Assembly (NCBI GenBank): GCA_033064195.1
Contig: JARBJD010000406.1
Location: 1 to 58,532, forward strand
Direction: 5' to 3'
Origin: Blattamonas nauphoetae
Taxonomy: Eukaryota; Preaxostyla; Oxymonadida
DNA: 58,532 bases
Shown here in pieces: positions 1 through 10,700 of the stretch. Under the pieces are notes generated by a model. That model was not told the origin of the DNA. It saw nothing but the letters and a program-made list of their open reading frames with translations, and ran no database searches. Each line of letters opens with the position of its first letter. Position 1 is the stretch's first letter. A program made the position numbers and the translations under genes.

Positions 1-1990
1 TAAAATGTTTGATCGTCAAGATAAAACGAACTGTAAGATCTGGTACATGAATGTGTTTTATCACTTCAAACATTGTTTCACTTCACAATTTTGATCTCTT
101 TATTGACATTTTGCTCTAATCTTTGATAAAACAAAGTGGTGTACCAACGAGACTCAATCTGAAATGATCGGTGAGATCTGGTACATGAATGTGTTTTATC
201 TTTTAGTTTTCACTTCACTCACTCTTAATTCCTCTTGTTTTCTGAAATTTCGTTGAACGCGTTCATAAGGTGAAGTGGTGTACCAACGAAGTGAGAAAAA
301 CAATGACTGGAGAGATCTGGTACGTCACTTCACTTTATCGTTGCTAACATTGTTTCACTTCACAATTTTACTCTAATTAGAAACATTTTTGCCAAACCCG
401 TTCATAAAGTGAAGTGGTGTACCAACGAAATGCGAAAAACAATGATCGTTCAGATCTGGTACGAGATTTTGTTTTATCGTTTACTTTTCACTTCACTCAC
501 TCTTTTTTTCTCTTTGTTTGTGAAATTTTGACGAACCCGTTCATAAGGTGAAGTGGTGTACCAACGGAACGCAAAGGATCAAGATCGTGCAGATCTGGTA
601 CGTCACTTCACCTTATCGTTTCATTCTCACTTCATTTACATTTTAGTACTCTAATTTTGTGAAATTTGTCTGAACACGTTCGTAAATCTCAATACTTACC
701 CACAATTTTCACATCTTCCGTCTCAGCCTTTGCTATCATACTTGCCCACTTCATTGTTGCTTCATTCACATTCTTTTGTTCCAATTAAGCAAAGAGTTGA
801 TAAAAATGAGTTGTTATGATGTGCTCGTGAGGTGTAGACGGTCGAAAGAATGCTCGTGAGATGACGAAAATGAAGAGGAATGACGAAGAGATTGAATGTG
901 AAATGGTGAAAGAAAGATGAGAGAAGAAAGGTGTTGAAGGTGTTTTGAAGTGACAAACACGGTGAAAACGTGAGATGTTGAAACACGAAAATGTGACATT
1001 ATGGAACAACTATCCGACAAAAGTGTCTCGAAATTTGAGCACAGCTTTGTCGGACAGTGAAATGAAGGATTTGTGGGAGAAATTCGGGGCAAAATTCATA
1101 TAGTGAAAATGTTGGCGGAAATGTTGTGTCAAGTGTGTGATGTGAAAAACCGACCCTCCAGAGAGAACTAATGTCACCAGTAAACTCGAAATCTCAAAAA
1201 AGCGTCGCTTGAATGTAATTGTGAAGTGGTTGACGTGAAAATCGTTAAAAATGAAAATTGTGAAAAAATTGTGAAAACGATCGAGGTGTGAAATGGTTCG
1301 AACCAAAAGTCGCCAGAAGGCGTTCTTAACTGATCTAATGCTAAAAGGCGTCATAAGAGGACGATTCCTGAGCGAAAGATGATGGAAGACAGGGTCCATA
1401 CCTTATCTCGAAAATTTCGACTCGTAAAAATCCTCAATGGGTCGGATCAAACTTTATTTCCAAAAAGTGTTTTTTATCGCGAATCTCACCTTCTGAAATC
1501 GATTTTGTAATTTTAGAAGATGTTTGAGGTGAATTTGAGACATAAAGTAGTGGTTAGTAGCGAAATCTGAAAATCGACTTTTTCATCACTTTTTCGACCA
1601 CAGTTCGGTACCTAGCTCCACGAATTCTCAACCGATTTTCATCGAGATTGTTTTGATCGACGACTCACATCGTCCCCGACATTTTAGAATTTTTTGATTT
1701 TTTCGAAGTGGTTCTCAGAGTTGGATTCACTTTGTTCGAGTTCAAAAGTGAAAAACATCGAAAAAAGTGACAACATTTTGGAATATGGCAAAATTTGCTT
1801 CAAAATTGACGCTTAAAATGAGATCAAAATATTGAACATATTTCTGGAATTTAGGTCAAATTTTGGCATCATTGAAATGGCCTAAATTCCTTTTAATACA
1901 AGATTTAGAAATGGTCAATCGGAATTGACTTTTCGTTTCTGATTTCAACGACTATTTCAATCTGGTTCCCAAATCGTCTACTATACTACT
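1..1990. mobile_element. Polinton terminal repeat fragment (Polinton 1)
   Basis: This stretch is a near copy of the terminal inverted repeat of the Polinton at 33663-57243, in the orientation of its right end. It stops at 1990 with ACTACT; the reverse complement begins AGTAGT, and Polintons characteristically begin with AG. The rest of the element would lie left of the window. Because it belongs to the inverted duplication it may be a mirrored piece of the same Polinton end rather than a separate insertion. No gene is visible; it is AT-rich with stem-loop repeats in the first 620 bases. Confidence 0.85.
125..618. repeat. Array of imperfect stem-loops, 139 bp period
   Basis: Four units start at 125, 264, 403 and 542, a constant 139 bp spacing. 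Each unit is about 76 bp, with a left half ending GTGGTGTACC and a right half starting GGTAC. The best units pair AAGGTGAAGTGGTGTACC with GGTACGTCACTTCACCTT around a 36-40 nt loop carrying CAACG and AGATCT. The loops vary more than the stems. The same array recurs in the terminal repeats of Polinton 2. Confidence 0.8.
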
Positions 1991-2006
1991 GCCTTGTTGT
2001 TTGTAA

Positions 2007-2064
2007 GGCTTTCTCTTCGTTCAAGCCGAACACAACTTGGCTCGTCTCCCAGTCTCTGTTGAGA
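2007..2064. repeat. DIRS-1 inverted terminal repeat, left
   Basis: 58 bp, inverted match to 7085-7142. Outer bases are GGCTTTCTCTTCG. It flanks the tandem-repeat end of the element. Confidence 0.88.
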
Positions 2065-2104
2065 CTTAAAGAGAGCCTTCTTTGAACGGTTTGATTACAA
2101 GACG

Positions 2105-2580
2105 GTGCGGAGCAGTGCGATGGCTCAAGCCGAAGCGAGCTGCGCAACCCACTCCCATCCATTCCCCGAAAGCAAGACGATGCAGAGCAGTGCGATGGCT
2201 CAAGCCGAAGCGAGCTGCGCAACCCACTCCCATCCATTCCCCGAAAGCAAGACGATGCAGAGCAGTGCGATGGCTCAAGCCGAAGCGAGCTGCGCAACCC
2301 ACTCCCATCCATTCCCCGAAAGCAAGACGATGCAGAGCAGTGCGATGGCTCAAGCCGAAGCGAGCTGCGCAACCCACTCCCATCCATTCCCCGAAAGCAA
2401 GACGATGCAGAGCAGTGCGATGGCTCAAGCCGAAGCGAGCTGCGCAACCCACTCCCATCCATTCCCCGAAAGCAAGACGATGCAGAGCAGTGCGATGGCT
2501 CAAGCCGAAGCGAGCTGCGCAACCCACTCCCATCCATTCCCCGAAAGCAAGACGATGTAGAGCAGTGCGATGGCTCAAGA
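2105..2580. repeat. 75 bp tandem repeat, about 7 units
   Basis: A 75 bp unit recurs at 2121, 2196, 2271, 2346, 2421, 2496 and 2571 (positions of the shared TGGCTCAAG). Most units are identical. It lies between the end of the pol region and the terminal repeat of DIRS-1. Since 75 is a multiple of three, the array stays open in several frames on both strands, giving long but meaningless frames. The right copy has only 4 units (33280-33560). Confidence 0.95.
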
Positions 2581-2615
2581 AGCCAGGCAGAGCTGCGCAA
2601 CCCACTCCCATTCCT

Positions 2616-5600
2616 CTAGTCGTCCTCATCCTCCCCCTCTTCTTCGTCATCTGATTCCTGATCTGACTCACTTCCCTCGCTTGGGCCGACTCCTACGTCT
2701 GTTTGCTCTCGCTCCAGCAATCTCTTCTTCTGGATCATTTCGACGATGTCTTGAAACTGCTCGTCCACGAGCGATCTAATCAATCGTTCATCCCCCTCTC
2801 CGACATGACCGTGACTCGCTCCAGAAGTAGTTCTGAGCGACTGCCACCACCTCTTCGCGTGGTCTTCTACCTCTCCCCCATGGACGATTGGCTGTGAGTA
2901 AGTTGTCTCCACCATCATTGACCCTTTCCTCCATCCTGCCCAAGCCTTGATCTGCCTGTGATCGACCCTCGCTACTTGATCGAGGTATGACACGGCCGCA
3001 TGTTTGATGGAGTAAGGCCTGTACTCTCTCGGGACCTTCGCAGCAGCGAAAGCCCGCTGGACCTCCAGTGCTACCTGGCTTTGTGAGAGCCTTCTTCCTG
3101 TTGTGAAAGAAATCCATACAGCTGACGGATCCACATTCCGGATGAAGCTGTTGGTCTCCCTCCACCTCTTGGAGAACTCGCAGTGGTTTCTCAACGCCAC
3201 GAACGGCGAGATCGCGCTGCCCCCTTCATCCTTCACGTATCTCGATCGCACAACTGTCCTGTCAGTCTTGACTCGTACTCTGATCTCCGCACTCGATAGT
3301 TCTGGTGAGTCGGCTGTTGCCATCTTCCATCTCACATCCTCCCACGACACAGAACACAACTCCGCCCTCCTCAGGAGAGTGTACGCCAAGACCAACACAA
3401 TTGCTCTCCTCTGGATCACTTCTCCGATTCTGCATTGAGCTGACAGTGATGCCCAGTGGAGGATCATGTTGATCGACCACATCGTCTCGTATTTGGGGCT
3501 GCTCTTCTTCACTTCCACCAGCTTCGAGTGCACCCACCTGAAGTATTTGTTTGGAGAGTGGTCTCCTGCCAGAAGTGGATGCGTCGCCTGCAATGACATT
3601 CGAATGATGGTTTCAGCGGTTGACGGGAAGGCACTGTGCGGGGGTTCCTTCTCCGTCAGCCACACCAAGAAGGACATCACGATTGTCGTGATCTGTGCCT
3701 GCTCCCCTGCAATGTCTCTCGCTGTACTCCCTCGCCCTCCACAGAACTCTGCAAACCACCCCCAAGCTCTTCTCCACAAGTTCACATTCTTGTACGTCCT
3801 CTCAATGATTACTGTCACTCTTCCATCGACCTTCAGATGGTGGTGGATGGACCTGAAGAACAACAGTCCTGCCTCTCGCCGGATTCGTGACTCCTCAATT
3901 GAGTCGCGTCGAGGAAAGAGACTCTGACTTCCCCCGGAGGTAGTTGGCACAACGAGGTGCTTGCCAGCGGCTCCATCGTCTCCTCGTACGTCCCCACTAC
4001 CTTGTGCTTCAACTCGAGTCCTCTCCGTCTCATCTCCCACGATTGTCCCTTCCAATCTGGAGACACCAGTTGAATCGGCGGATGGAGGAACAGAGTCATC
4101 GTCGAAGACCAGTTCCTTCCGAATGCGTCTCTCGCTTCTGCGTCCTTCTCCCACTCCTTTGACCAATATCGCTCGCACTTCCGGTTGACTCTCGTTGCGA
4201 ACGCGTCCACCTCGATCTCTACTCCCCATTCCCTCAGCACTTCGTCGAGCACATCTGGCTTCATAGCGAACTCGCCGTGCGGAGACATTCGGCTCAACTT
4301 GTCCGCCGTTGTGTTCTCCATCCCTCTGATGTGCTCGACTTGAACTATCCTCACTCCCAACTTCTCCTGTCTTCTGAAGACTGACCTTGTCACTCCGACA
4401 AGTCTCTTCGCCGCCTTCCCTTTCCTGATGTTGAACATCGCCGAGGTGTTGTCCGTCTTCAGGCTGACGACCTTGATCTTCCTCTCCTCCCACAACCCCT
4501 TCGCTTTCTTCAGCACCCTCTCCACAGCCACTGTTTCCTTCGCATTGATCGACATCTCCTTCATCCTCCCCTTCCACGTCCCGAAGAAATTGAAACTTTC
4601 GTGTGAGATTCTCACGCACGCTCCCCATCCAAGCCCGCATGCATCTGTTTCGATGGATGCCTGGGCTGGGGGATTGTGAAGAGGGTGAGGCTTGTTCCTC
4701 TTCACCATCGCTTCCCAGAACGATAACTCTCCCACCTCTCTCCTCGACATCCGCAGCTCCCCCGTCCATCCCCCCTTCCTCACTCCTCTGTCTTTCAGCG
4801 CTAACAACTTGTTCAGATACAGTCCGCCCTGTGGGCACATCGTTCTTACAAAGTTCAATTCTCCGATCAGTCGGGCCAGGTGTCTTGTCTTCACTTTCTT
4901 GCCCTCCAACGCAAACCCTTTGAACTGTTTCAGTTCCCCTTCTCAACTTCTCCCTTCTGTGTGTTGTGAGTTGAATCGAGAGACTCTTCGAATCGATTCT
5001 CCATCCCAAGAACGTGATTGATTGTTTCGGTTCCATCTCGCACTTCTCCTCCGACAACTTGAAACCCAGCCTCTCCAAAAACTCTGCTGCTAGCCTCGTC
5101 TTCTTCGCGCTCTCTTCTTGCTTCTTCTCGAAGAGCAAGATATCGTCTAAGTAGAACACCGCCCTCATCCCAAGCTCCCTCCTCAACTGAGCTACAGCTG
5201 CTTTCATCACTCTGGTGAATGTCCTCGGAGCCGTGGCGAGGCCGAACGGCATTCCGGTATACCGAAAGAACAGACCGCGGTATTGAAAGCACAAGTACTT
5301 TCCCTGCTTCTCGTCCACATGGATGTGACTGTAAGCCGATGTCACATCCAGGCTTGTCAACCAGTCGCCTCGACTCATGACCTCGGCGAATGTGTTGATG
5401 CCTTCCATCTGGAAGTGTTTGACGTTGATGCACCTGTTGAGGACGGTGGCATCCAGAATCTTCCTGAACGAACCGTTCTTCTTCTGAATAACGAACGTCG
5501 GTAGACACAGTGCCACCTCCTCCTTCCTCACCGCCTTCACGCATCCTATCTCCAGCTCTTTCCTCAGTTGCTCCTCGTAGTCCTCTCTCTTCCTTCCTTC

Positions 5601-5750
5601 TCCCCGGAACCCTGGTGCCCATCCTGCTTCTGCGATTCTCGTCTTCGCATTCTCGTCGATCCATCGGAACTTTACCCCGTCCCGAATTAGTTGTCCTCCT
5701 CCGAACTTCTCCCACTCTCCCACTCTCTCCAATAGTCTCCCGGTGATGTG
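2616..5750 (-). pseudogene. DIRS-1 pol region: reverse transcriptase, RNase H, tyrosine recombinase
   Basis: The reverse transcriptase part shows LDVTSAYSHI, GMPFGLATAPR and the active-site box FYLDDILLF. RNase H follows with ETDACGLGWG, an acidic NAKET segment, KTDNTSAM and NTTADKLSR, the DIRS/Ngaro arrangement. The C-terminal third is a tyrosine recombinase with LLRRAELCSVSWEDV (first catalytic arginine region), YSIKHAAVSYL and GWRKGSMMVETTYSQP near the end. The protein ends in an acidic tail rich in E and D. In DIRS elements these proteins copy the RNA and insert the circular product without target duplication. This copy is a fossil, broken in about one or two places. Confidence 0.82.
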
Positions 5751-5830
5751 TCCTGGTGGTATCGATTGCTATGTGACGTGTGTGTGTGGTTGAATGGGGT
5801 GATGTGTCTCCTCGTTGTCTGGTCTGCTTG

Positions 5831-7024
5831 CTACTGCTGGCCCCTCTTTCCTTCCTGTCCGCTCCCTCCTTCTCTCCTCGGAGTGAATTGCTTGAGAGGT
5901 TGGCCCTGTTGTGGTCTTGTGTCGAGCCTCCGCCATGAGCCGCTTTCTTTCCCGGGGGTGCTGCTCCTCCCCCCTCTCCCGAAAAGGCTGCTTGACAGAT
6001 GGGGTGTGTTTCTAACTTGGGGAAGACTCCGCTGATTGGAGAAGGCGAGCTTCGCGAGTTGGGTATCGCCTTGGAGCTGACGTTGCACCTGAGGAATGAA
6101 CGGTTCTGGGAGGCCCAACGATCTTGCGTACAGGGCCTCTGAGCTCTCATCGATGTACCTGGACGAATCGGTTCTGGTGGCAGCATCGATCATCAGGGCG
6201 ATGGCTTGGCCCAGCTGCTCCTTCTTCTCTTGATCTTCGGGCATGTTGCCCAGAGATCGCAACACGTCCGCCGTGACTGCAATTGATGTCAACATCGATT
6301 GCACCGCTCCACTCAACGCTCGTTCCTGTGTCTTTCTCCAACCTTCCCGTTCAATCGCCTGGAATTCAATGTGCGATGGTATGCCCGCATCCTTCCTCAT
6401 TTCCGTAGCTCCTGCAATCAACGTGTCTCTGAGGCGTGTATCCAAAACGTCGTCGGTGAACGAGCCATTCCAACCCTTCATACTCTTCCTGATCCACTGT
6501 CCAACTTCCTTCCTGAAGATCTCATTCTCTTCAAACATGCTCAGAGCATTTGTACGCCGGGTTGCAGGTGATTGGTAGCGCTGCGTCAGCCATGCGACCT
6601 CGGGAGGCCAGTTGGAGGGGGACCTTGATTGGGTTGGTGGGGATCGGAAGTAGTGTTGTTCTAGAGTTGAACTGGGGACCTCTGGTGAACTTCCTTCCTT
6701 TTTGGGTTTCTTTCCTGTGCCTCCTCTTCCGTTCCACTTCCTGGATTCCCTGATCTTTCGAATCGATGGGGCGTGTCGAATTGGATCTTCCTCCATCGAC
6801 GATGCCTCCAACTCCTCTTCGAATGGAACATTCGACAGCGCAGATTCCGAAATAAGTGACGTTGACGAGCTCGACCTTGTCGGAGCCTGTCTTTTTGCAG
6901 TCAGCAATTGTTCGATCTTGCCCTCGATATATCTGTCGAGTTCCGCTTCGGTAAAATGCTGAGTCTCTCCTTGGTTCTTCCCAGCATCAATCTGTTCACT
7001 CTGGTGAACTTTTTCGAAATTCAT
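5831..7024 (-). CDS. DIRS-1 gag-like ORF1
   Basis: A 397-residue frame directly inside the 5' terminal repeat, upstream of and overlapping the pol region, in the place where DIRS elements carry ORF1. The N-terminal third is charged and low in complexity, and a helical middle follows (about residues 150-300, WIRKSMKGWNGSF to SSEALYARSLG). The C-terminus is rich in R, G and S and could bind nucleic acid. No zinc knuckle is visible. The gag-like role is inferred from position and composition, not from a recognised domain. It appears open over its length in this copy. Confidence 0.6.
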   Translation of the reverse strand: MNFEKVHQSEQIDAGKNQGETQHFTEAELDRYIEGKIEQLLTAKRQAPTRSSSSTSLISESALSNVPFEEELEASSMEEDPIRHAPSIRKIRESRKWNGRGGTGKKPKKEGSSPEVPSSTLEQHYFRSPPTQSRSPSNWPPEVAWLTQRYQSPATRRTNALSMFEENEIFRKEVGQWIRKSMKGWNGSFTDDVLDTRLRDTLIAGATEMRKDAGIPSHIEFQAIEREGWRKTQERALSGAVQSMLTSIAVTADVLRSLGNMPEDQEKKEQLGQAIALMIDAATRTDSSRYIDESSEALYARSLGLPEPFIPQVQRQLQGDTQLAKLAFSNQRSLPQVRNTPHLSSSLFGRGGRSSTPGKESGSWRRLDTRPQQGQPLKQFTPRREGGSGQEGKRGQQ

Positions 7025-7084
7025 GAATTCAACGCTTCGATCGGACCGCCCACTATTTCACCCTTTCGGGCCGGTCCGGACACA

Positions 7085-7142
7085 TCTCAACAGAGACTGG
7101 GAGACGAGCCAAGTTGTGTTCGGCTTGAACGAAGAGAAAGCC
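7085..7142. repeat. DIRS-1 inverted terminal repeat, right
   Basis: Inverted match to 2007-2064. It lies just upstream of the gag-like frame, so it marks the 5' end of the minus-strand element. Confidence 0.88.
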
Positions 7143-7781
7143 GTCGTTTCACCAATTCGCTTCTTCTGTCATTTCCATCCTCAATGACTGTAAACTATTT
7201 ACAAAGCTGTTGGCCCGTTGAGGAAGATGGCAGTCTCAGACAAGTGAAAGTTGTCGCGATTCCATAAAGGTTCGTCACTCAAGCACACCTTCTCACTGAT
7301 GATGGTCCAGAAAAGCTGAAGGAGCGCTTGCACATCATGAGGAGTCTTGATGATCTGTTGAAGAGCAGACTGTTGAACGTTGCACTGTCTGTGAATTGGA
7401 AGACAACTCGATGATGAAAGAATCTTTGGCGAGATGAGATGATGAAATGAACACAAGATAGCGGGCTGCTGAGCAGTCTGTTGAAAACAAACAACCTCGA
7501 AATCGGTGAAGAACAGAAGAAACAATGGAAGGTTGAGGAAAATGACATTGAATCAGTGGTTGGTGGAATGAAGAGGAGAAAACGAGAAGAGTGATTGAAG
7601 AACGAATTCAGATTGAAACTCTCCTTGACTCAGTTGTGAAGTGGATGAGGAATGGGACGTAGATAACTCTGGTGATGCGGGTTAGAATTTTTTCGACCAG
7701 CGAAATCGGAGAAGCAGACAGGATGAGCAATCGAGGACTATTGTTGAGCAGAATGGACCAAAGTCGCTTCATCTTTTGATG
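7143..7781. other. 3' flank of surface gene, with a possible small ORF
   Basis: This is the interval between DIRS-1 and the stop of the left surface-protein gene. It contains a minus-strand frame, 7199-7525 (108 residues), whose C-terminal half (HDVQALLQLFWTIISEK) looks like an amphipathic helix. The mirrored copy at 27544-27870 has the same length and only a couple of residue changes. It could be the tail of a decayed gene or a chance frame. Nothing else is recognisable here. Confidence 0.4.
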
Positions 7782-10700
7782 CTATTGTGGTTGATCTTTG
7801 GTGATGTCGCAGAGATTGCGTGGAATTGTGGTGAGTGTTGGCCTGTGTTCTGGTGTCTGGTGGAGACAGTTCTGGATCAGTGCTCGCATCGACGAGTTCG
7901 TGACTTTGGTGAGGTCGGGTCGGATTCCACTCACAACCTGCCGATGCGCGTTCACAGCATCCACCTCCTTGAACGGTATCTCTCCCGTCTCCATCTCCCA
8001 CAACAACAGGCCGAGCCGAAAAACCGACACCTTCTCGACATCCACATCGTTTGTGGACAGTGTCTCGTCTTCCTTCTGCTCCGGTGCTCCCCATCGCAAT
8101 CCCTCATTCGACCGTTTCACATCTTTCATCTCACATCCTCCACTCACTCCCACTCCTTTCCCACTCCCACTCGAAAGCTGAAGGAACATCCGGTCTTTGC
8201 TGTCGAACAACACCCAGTGGGAGGTCAGTTGGGTGAGAGCGTCCATCGCCGGCAGAGTGGACAGCACGTGCGACAGTCCGAAAGCGACTTGTTGTTGGAT
8301 CAGTTGCGGATGGAGCACTGACTTCTCTTCGTGCAGTTTCGAGTGCAGTGTCGTCGTCACTCTGATTTTCGTGGCTGTGTGCTCTCTCCCGTTCAGCTCA
8401 ATCACATCCACCATCTCTCCAGTCTGATCTGAATCACACTTCAGCGTCCACATCTCTTCTGCCGATCCATCAGAGAACTCGCTTTTGATCGACTTGGCAC
8501 AGAGATGAGCAGGGCCAGTTGAGTTGGGGAGAAGATCATCGGCGATCTCCACTTTCTCGATGTCAGCTTCATTCTGGGCATCCATCTCTTGGTGCGAAAG
8601 AAGAACATCCGATTTCTGTTTTCGGTCTCGACGAACTCGGACGAAACACACCAACATCACGAGAAAGCCAACAGCGAGAAGGGCAGCAACTGCGACTGGA
8701 ATGATCCACAACATCTTCGAGGAAGTCCCTCCTTGCGACATGTTCCCTTTTCCTGTCGATGACGCTGAAGCGAAGAGGAATGAATTCGAAGTTGTTCGAT
8801 TGTTTCCAAACACCAGTCTGGCGCGCCATTGGAGAGAGGAGCTGAGAGACGAGAGCGATGTTTTGAGATCCACTTGACCAACAATCTCAGTTTCATTCCA
8901 TTTCGTGATTGCGAGTGTGTCCAGCTGGAGAAGAGTTGATGCACCCTTCATACTTTTATCTGAATCCCACTCAAACACTTCCACATCCAGATCACACGGC
9001 AGAAGCGTCTCTCCTTTCAGAGAAAAGTGAATCGTGTTTGTCTTCTTCTCGAAGTTCGTGGATGAATTGTCGGAGTCGAGTGTTGGAACGAAGAGAGGAG
9101 AGCTCACAAATGTCTGCTTTCCTGTCAATGTGCAATCATCAGCATCAATCCACGCTGACGGCTGTTCCTCTGTTCCATCTCCCTTCGAGAGAGAGTCGAT
9201 AATCAGTTTTCCCTCCCCTTCGCAGTGGATGTTTTGTCTCATTGATGGGAACGACGAGTTTGTTCGTCTGTTGTCAGAGAAGATCCCACTCGAGATCGTC
9301 AGTTCTCCTCCTTTCTGAACAATCCCTCCCGATCTAAGTCCCTTCATCGTCACTGCCGACAGGTTCGTTGTCGAATCAACAAAATGCAGGAATCCTGTGT
9401 TCCATCCGCAAATCGATCCTTCCGAGTTCGATTCTGTGCTGCTCGATCCTTCGATCGAACATGTCTGGATTGTGATTGTGGAGGATTGAGCTGAGATGAA
9501 CACGAACGAAGACGATGAGGAAGTGGTGATTGTGAGCTGTGCCAATCCACAGTCACTATTCGTGATCGAGAGCAGCGAACCATCTGAATTGGTGTTTGAC
9601 GATGGTTGTGAAAGAGAGAGGTGTGATTGATTCATGTTGCCTGATGTCAGTCTGAAGGGTTGAGACGTCACAAGGAGTGGTGTGGAAAGCGACGCTGGTT
9701 TCACAATTCGCAACATCGTGTTGGCAATCGAGAGTCGTTCGGCAATCTCCCACGCTCGATCGATTCGGAGACACGTCGAGACATCTGCTCCACTCCGAAT
9801 CATTGATGAATCACCAGCATCGTCGGAGCACACGCTGATGGTCAGCTCCGACGGTTTTGGAGGTGTTGAGATGGAAATGCCATCTGCAATGATCTTCAGT
9901 CCTCCAGTGCACAGATCTGTGATCAGATAAGTTGAACCAAAATCGACGCCTCCATCCAACCCCAACATCACAACTTCACTCTTTCCTTTCGTGCTCGAGG
10001 TGAATGAAACTGGGATTGTGATTGTGTTGTTGAGTGTCAACTCGAAGCCTGAGTCTGAAGGGAGGTGCTCGCCAGCGAGAACGATCGACATCCAAATGCC
10101 TTGCGAGTTCAACTCAACAGATGCTGAAATGATGCGAGGAGTGAGAGGAGGAAGTGGAGGAAGTTCGGGGGTTGTGAACGATGGAGTGCTGACAATAATT
10201 CCATCATCTGTCCCATTGTCAATCTTCATCACGATGTATGTTTGCCCGAATTGCAGAGATGTTGAATCAGAGCTGGAGGAGAGAACGAGTGTGGACGATG
10301 ATGCAGATGTCGCATCAGAGGCAAGAACTGTCAATGTCCTTGTGTGAGCATCCTCTGATTCACTTCCTGTCGAAACTCCAGACACTTCAACAGTGTATGT
10401 TTCTTTTCCAACGAATCCTGAGCCAGTCACTAGAAGTCTGATTGTTGTCGCTGTCTCGTCAAACACTTCAATCTTCGTCACGCAGACTGGCTCGACAGGC
10501 ATCTGAACTCCAACTGATCCAACTTGAACCGAATTCGATCGACCTGTCGCTTGAAGTGATGTCACCTTGTACAACACTCCAAATTTCATCTGGTTTGCTC
10601 GTCGAGTTGCGTCGGTCTCAAATGGATACAACACTTCATCCAACTCTCCAATCTCTCCAGATGATGTTGTGTTCATTTTCCGAATCAGTGTCTCTCCATC

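Larger units (their letters stand above)
2007..7142 (-). mobile_element. DIRS-like tyrosine-recombinase retroelement, left copy (DIRS-1)
   Basis: The element is bounded by 58 bp inverted terminal repeats (2007-2064 and 7085-7142) starting GGCTTTCTCTTCGTTC. It carries, on the minus strand, a gag-like frame and then a pol region with reverse transcriptase, RNase H and a tyrosine recombinase. That combination, with inverted rather than direct terminal repeats, defines the DIRS group. It is a broken copy with about one or two breaks. Only 16 bp separate it from the Polinton end at 1990. The second copy in the other arm is 27927-33646; the pair arose by the inverted duplication rather than by two insertions. 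Confidence 0.85.

Noticed and set aside
125-618. tRNA genes or tRNA-like structures in the stem-loop units
   Set aside because: No cloverleaf, no T-arm consensus, and single long stems only.
814-1399. F- and S-rich frames in the Polinton terminal repeat
   Set aside because: Not kept open in the other copies of the repeat, biased composition, no start element.
2082-2671. Long open frames on both strands across the 75 bp repeats
   Set aside because: Produced by a repeat unit that is a multiple of three; no codon pattern or domain beyond the repeat.
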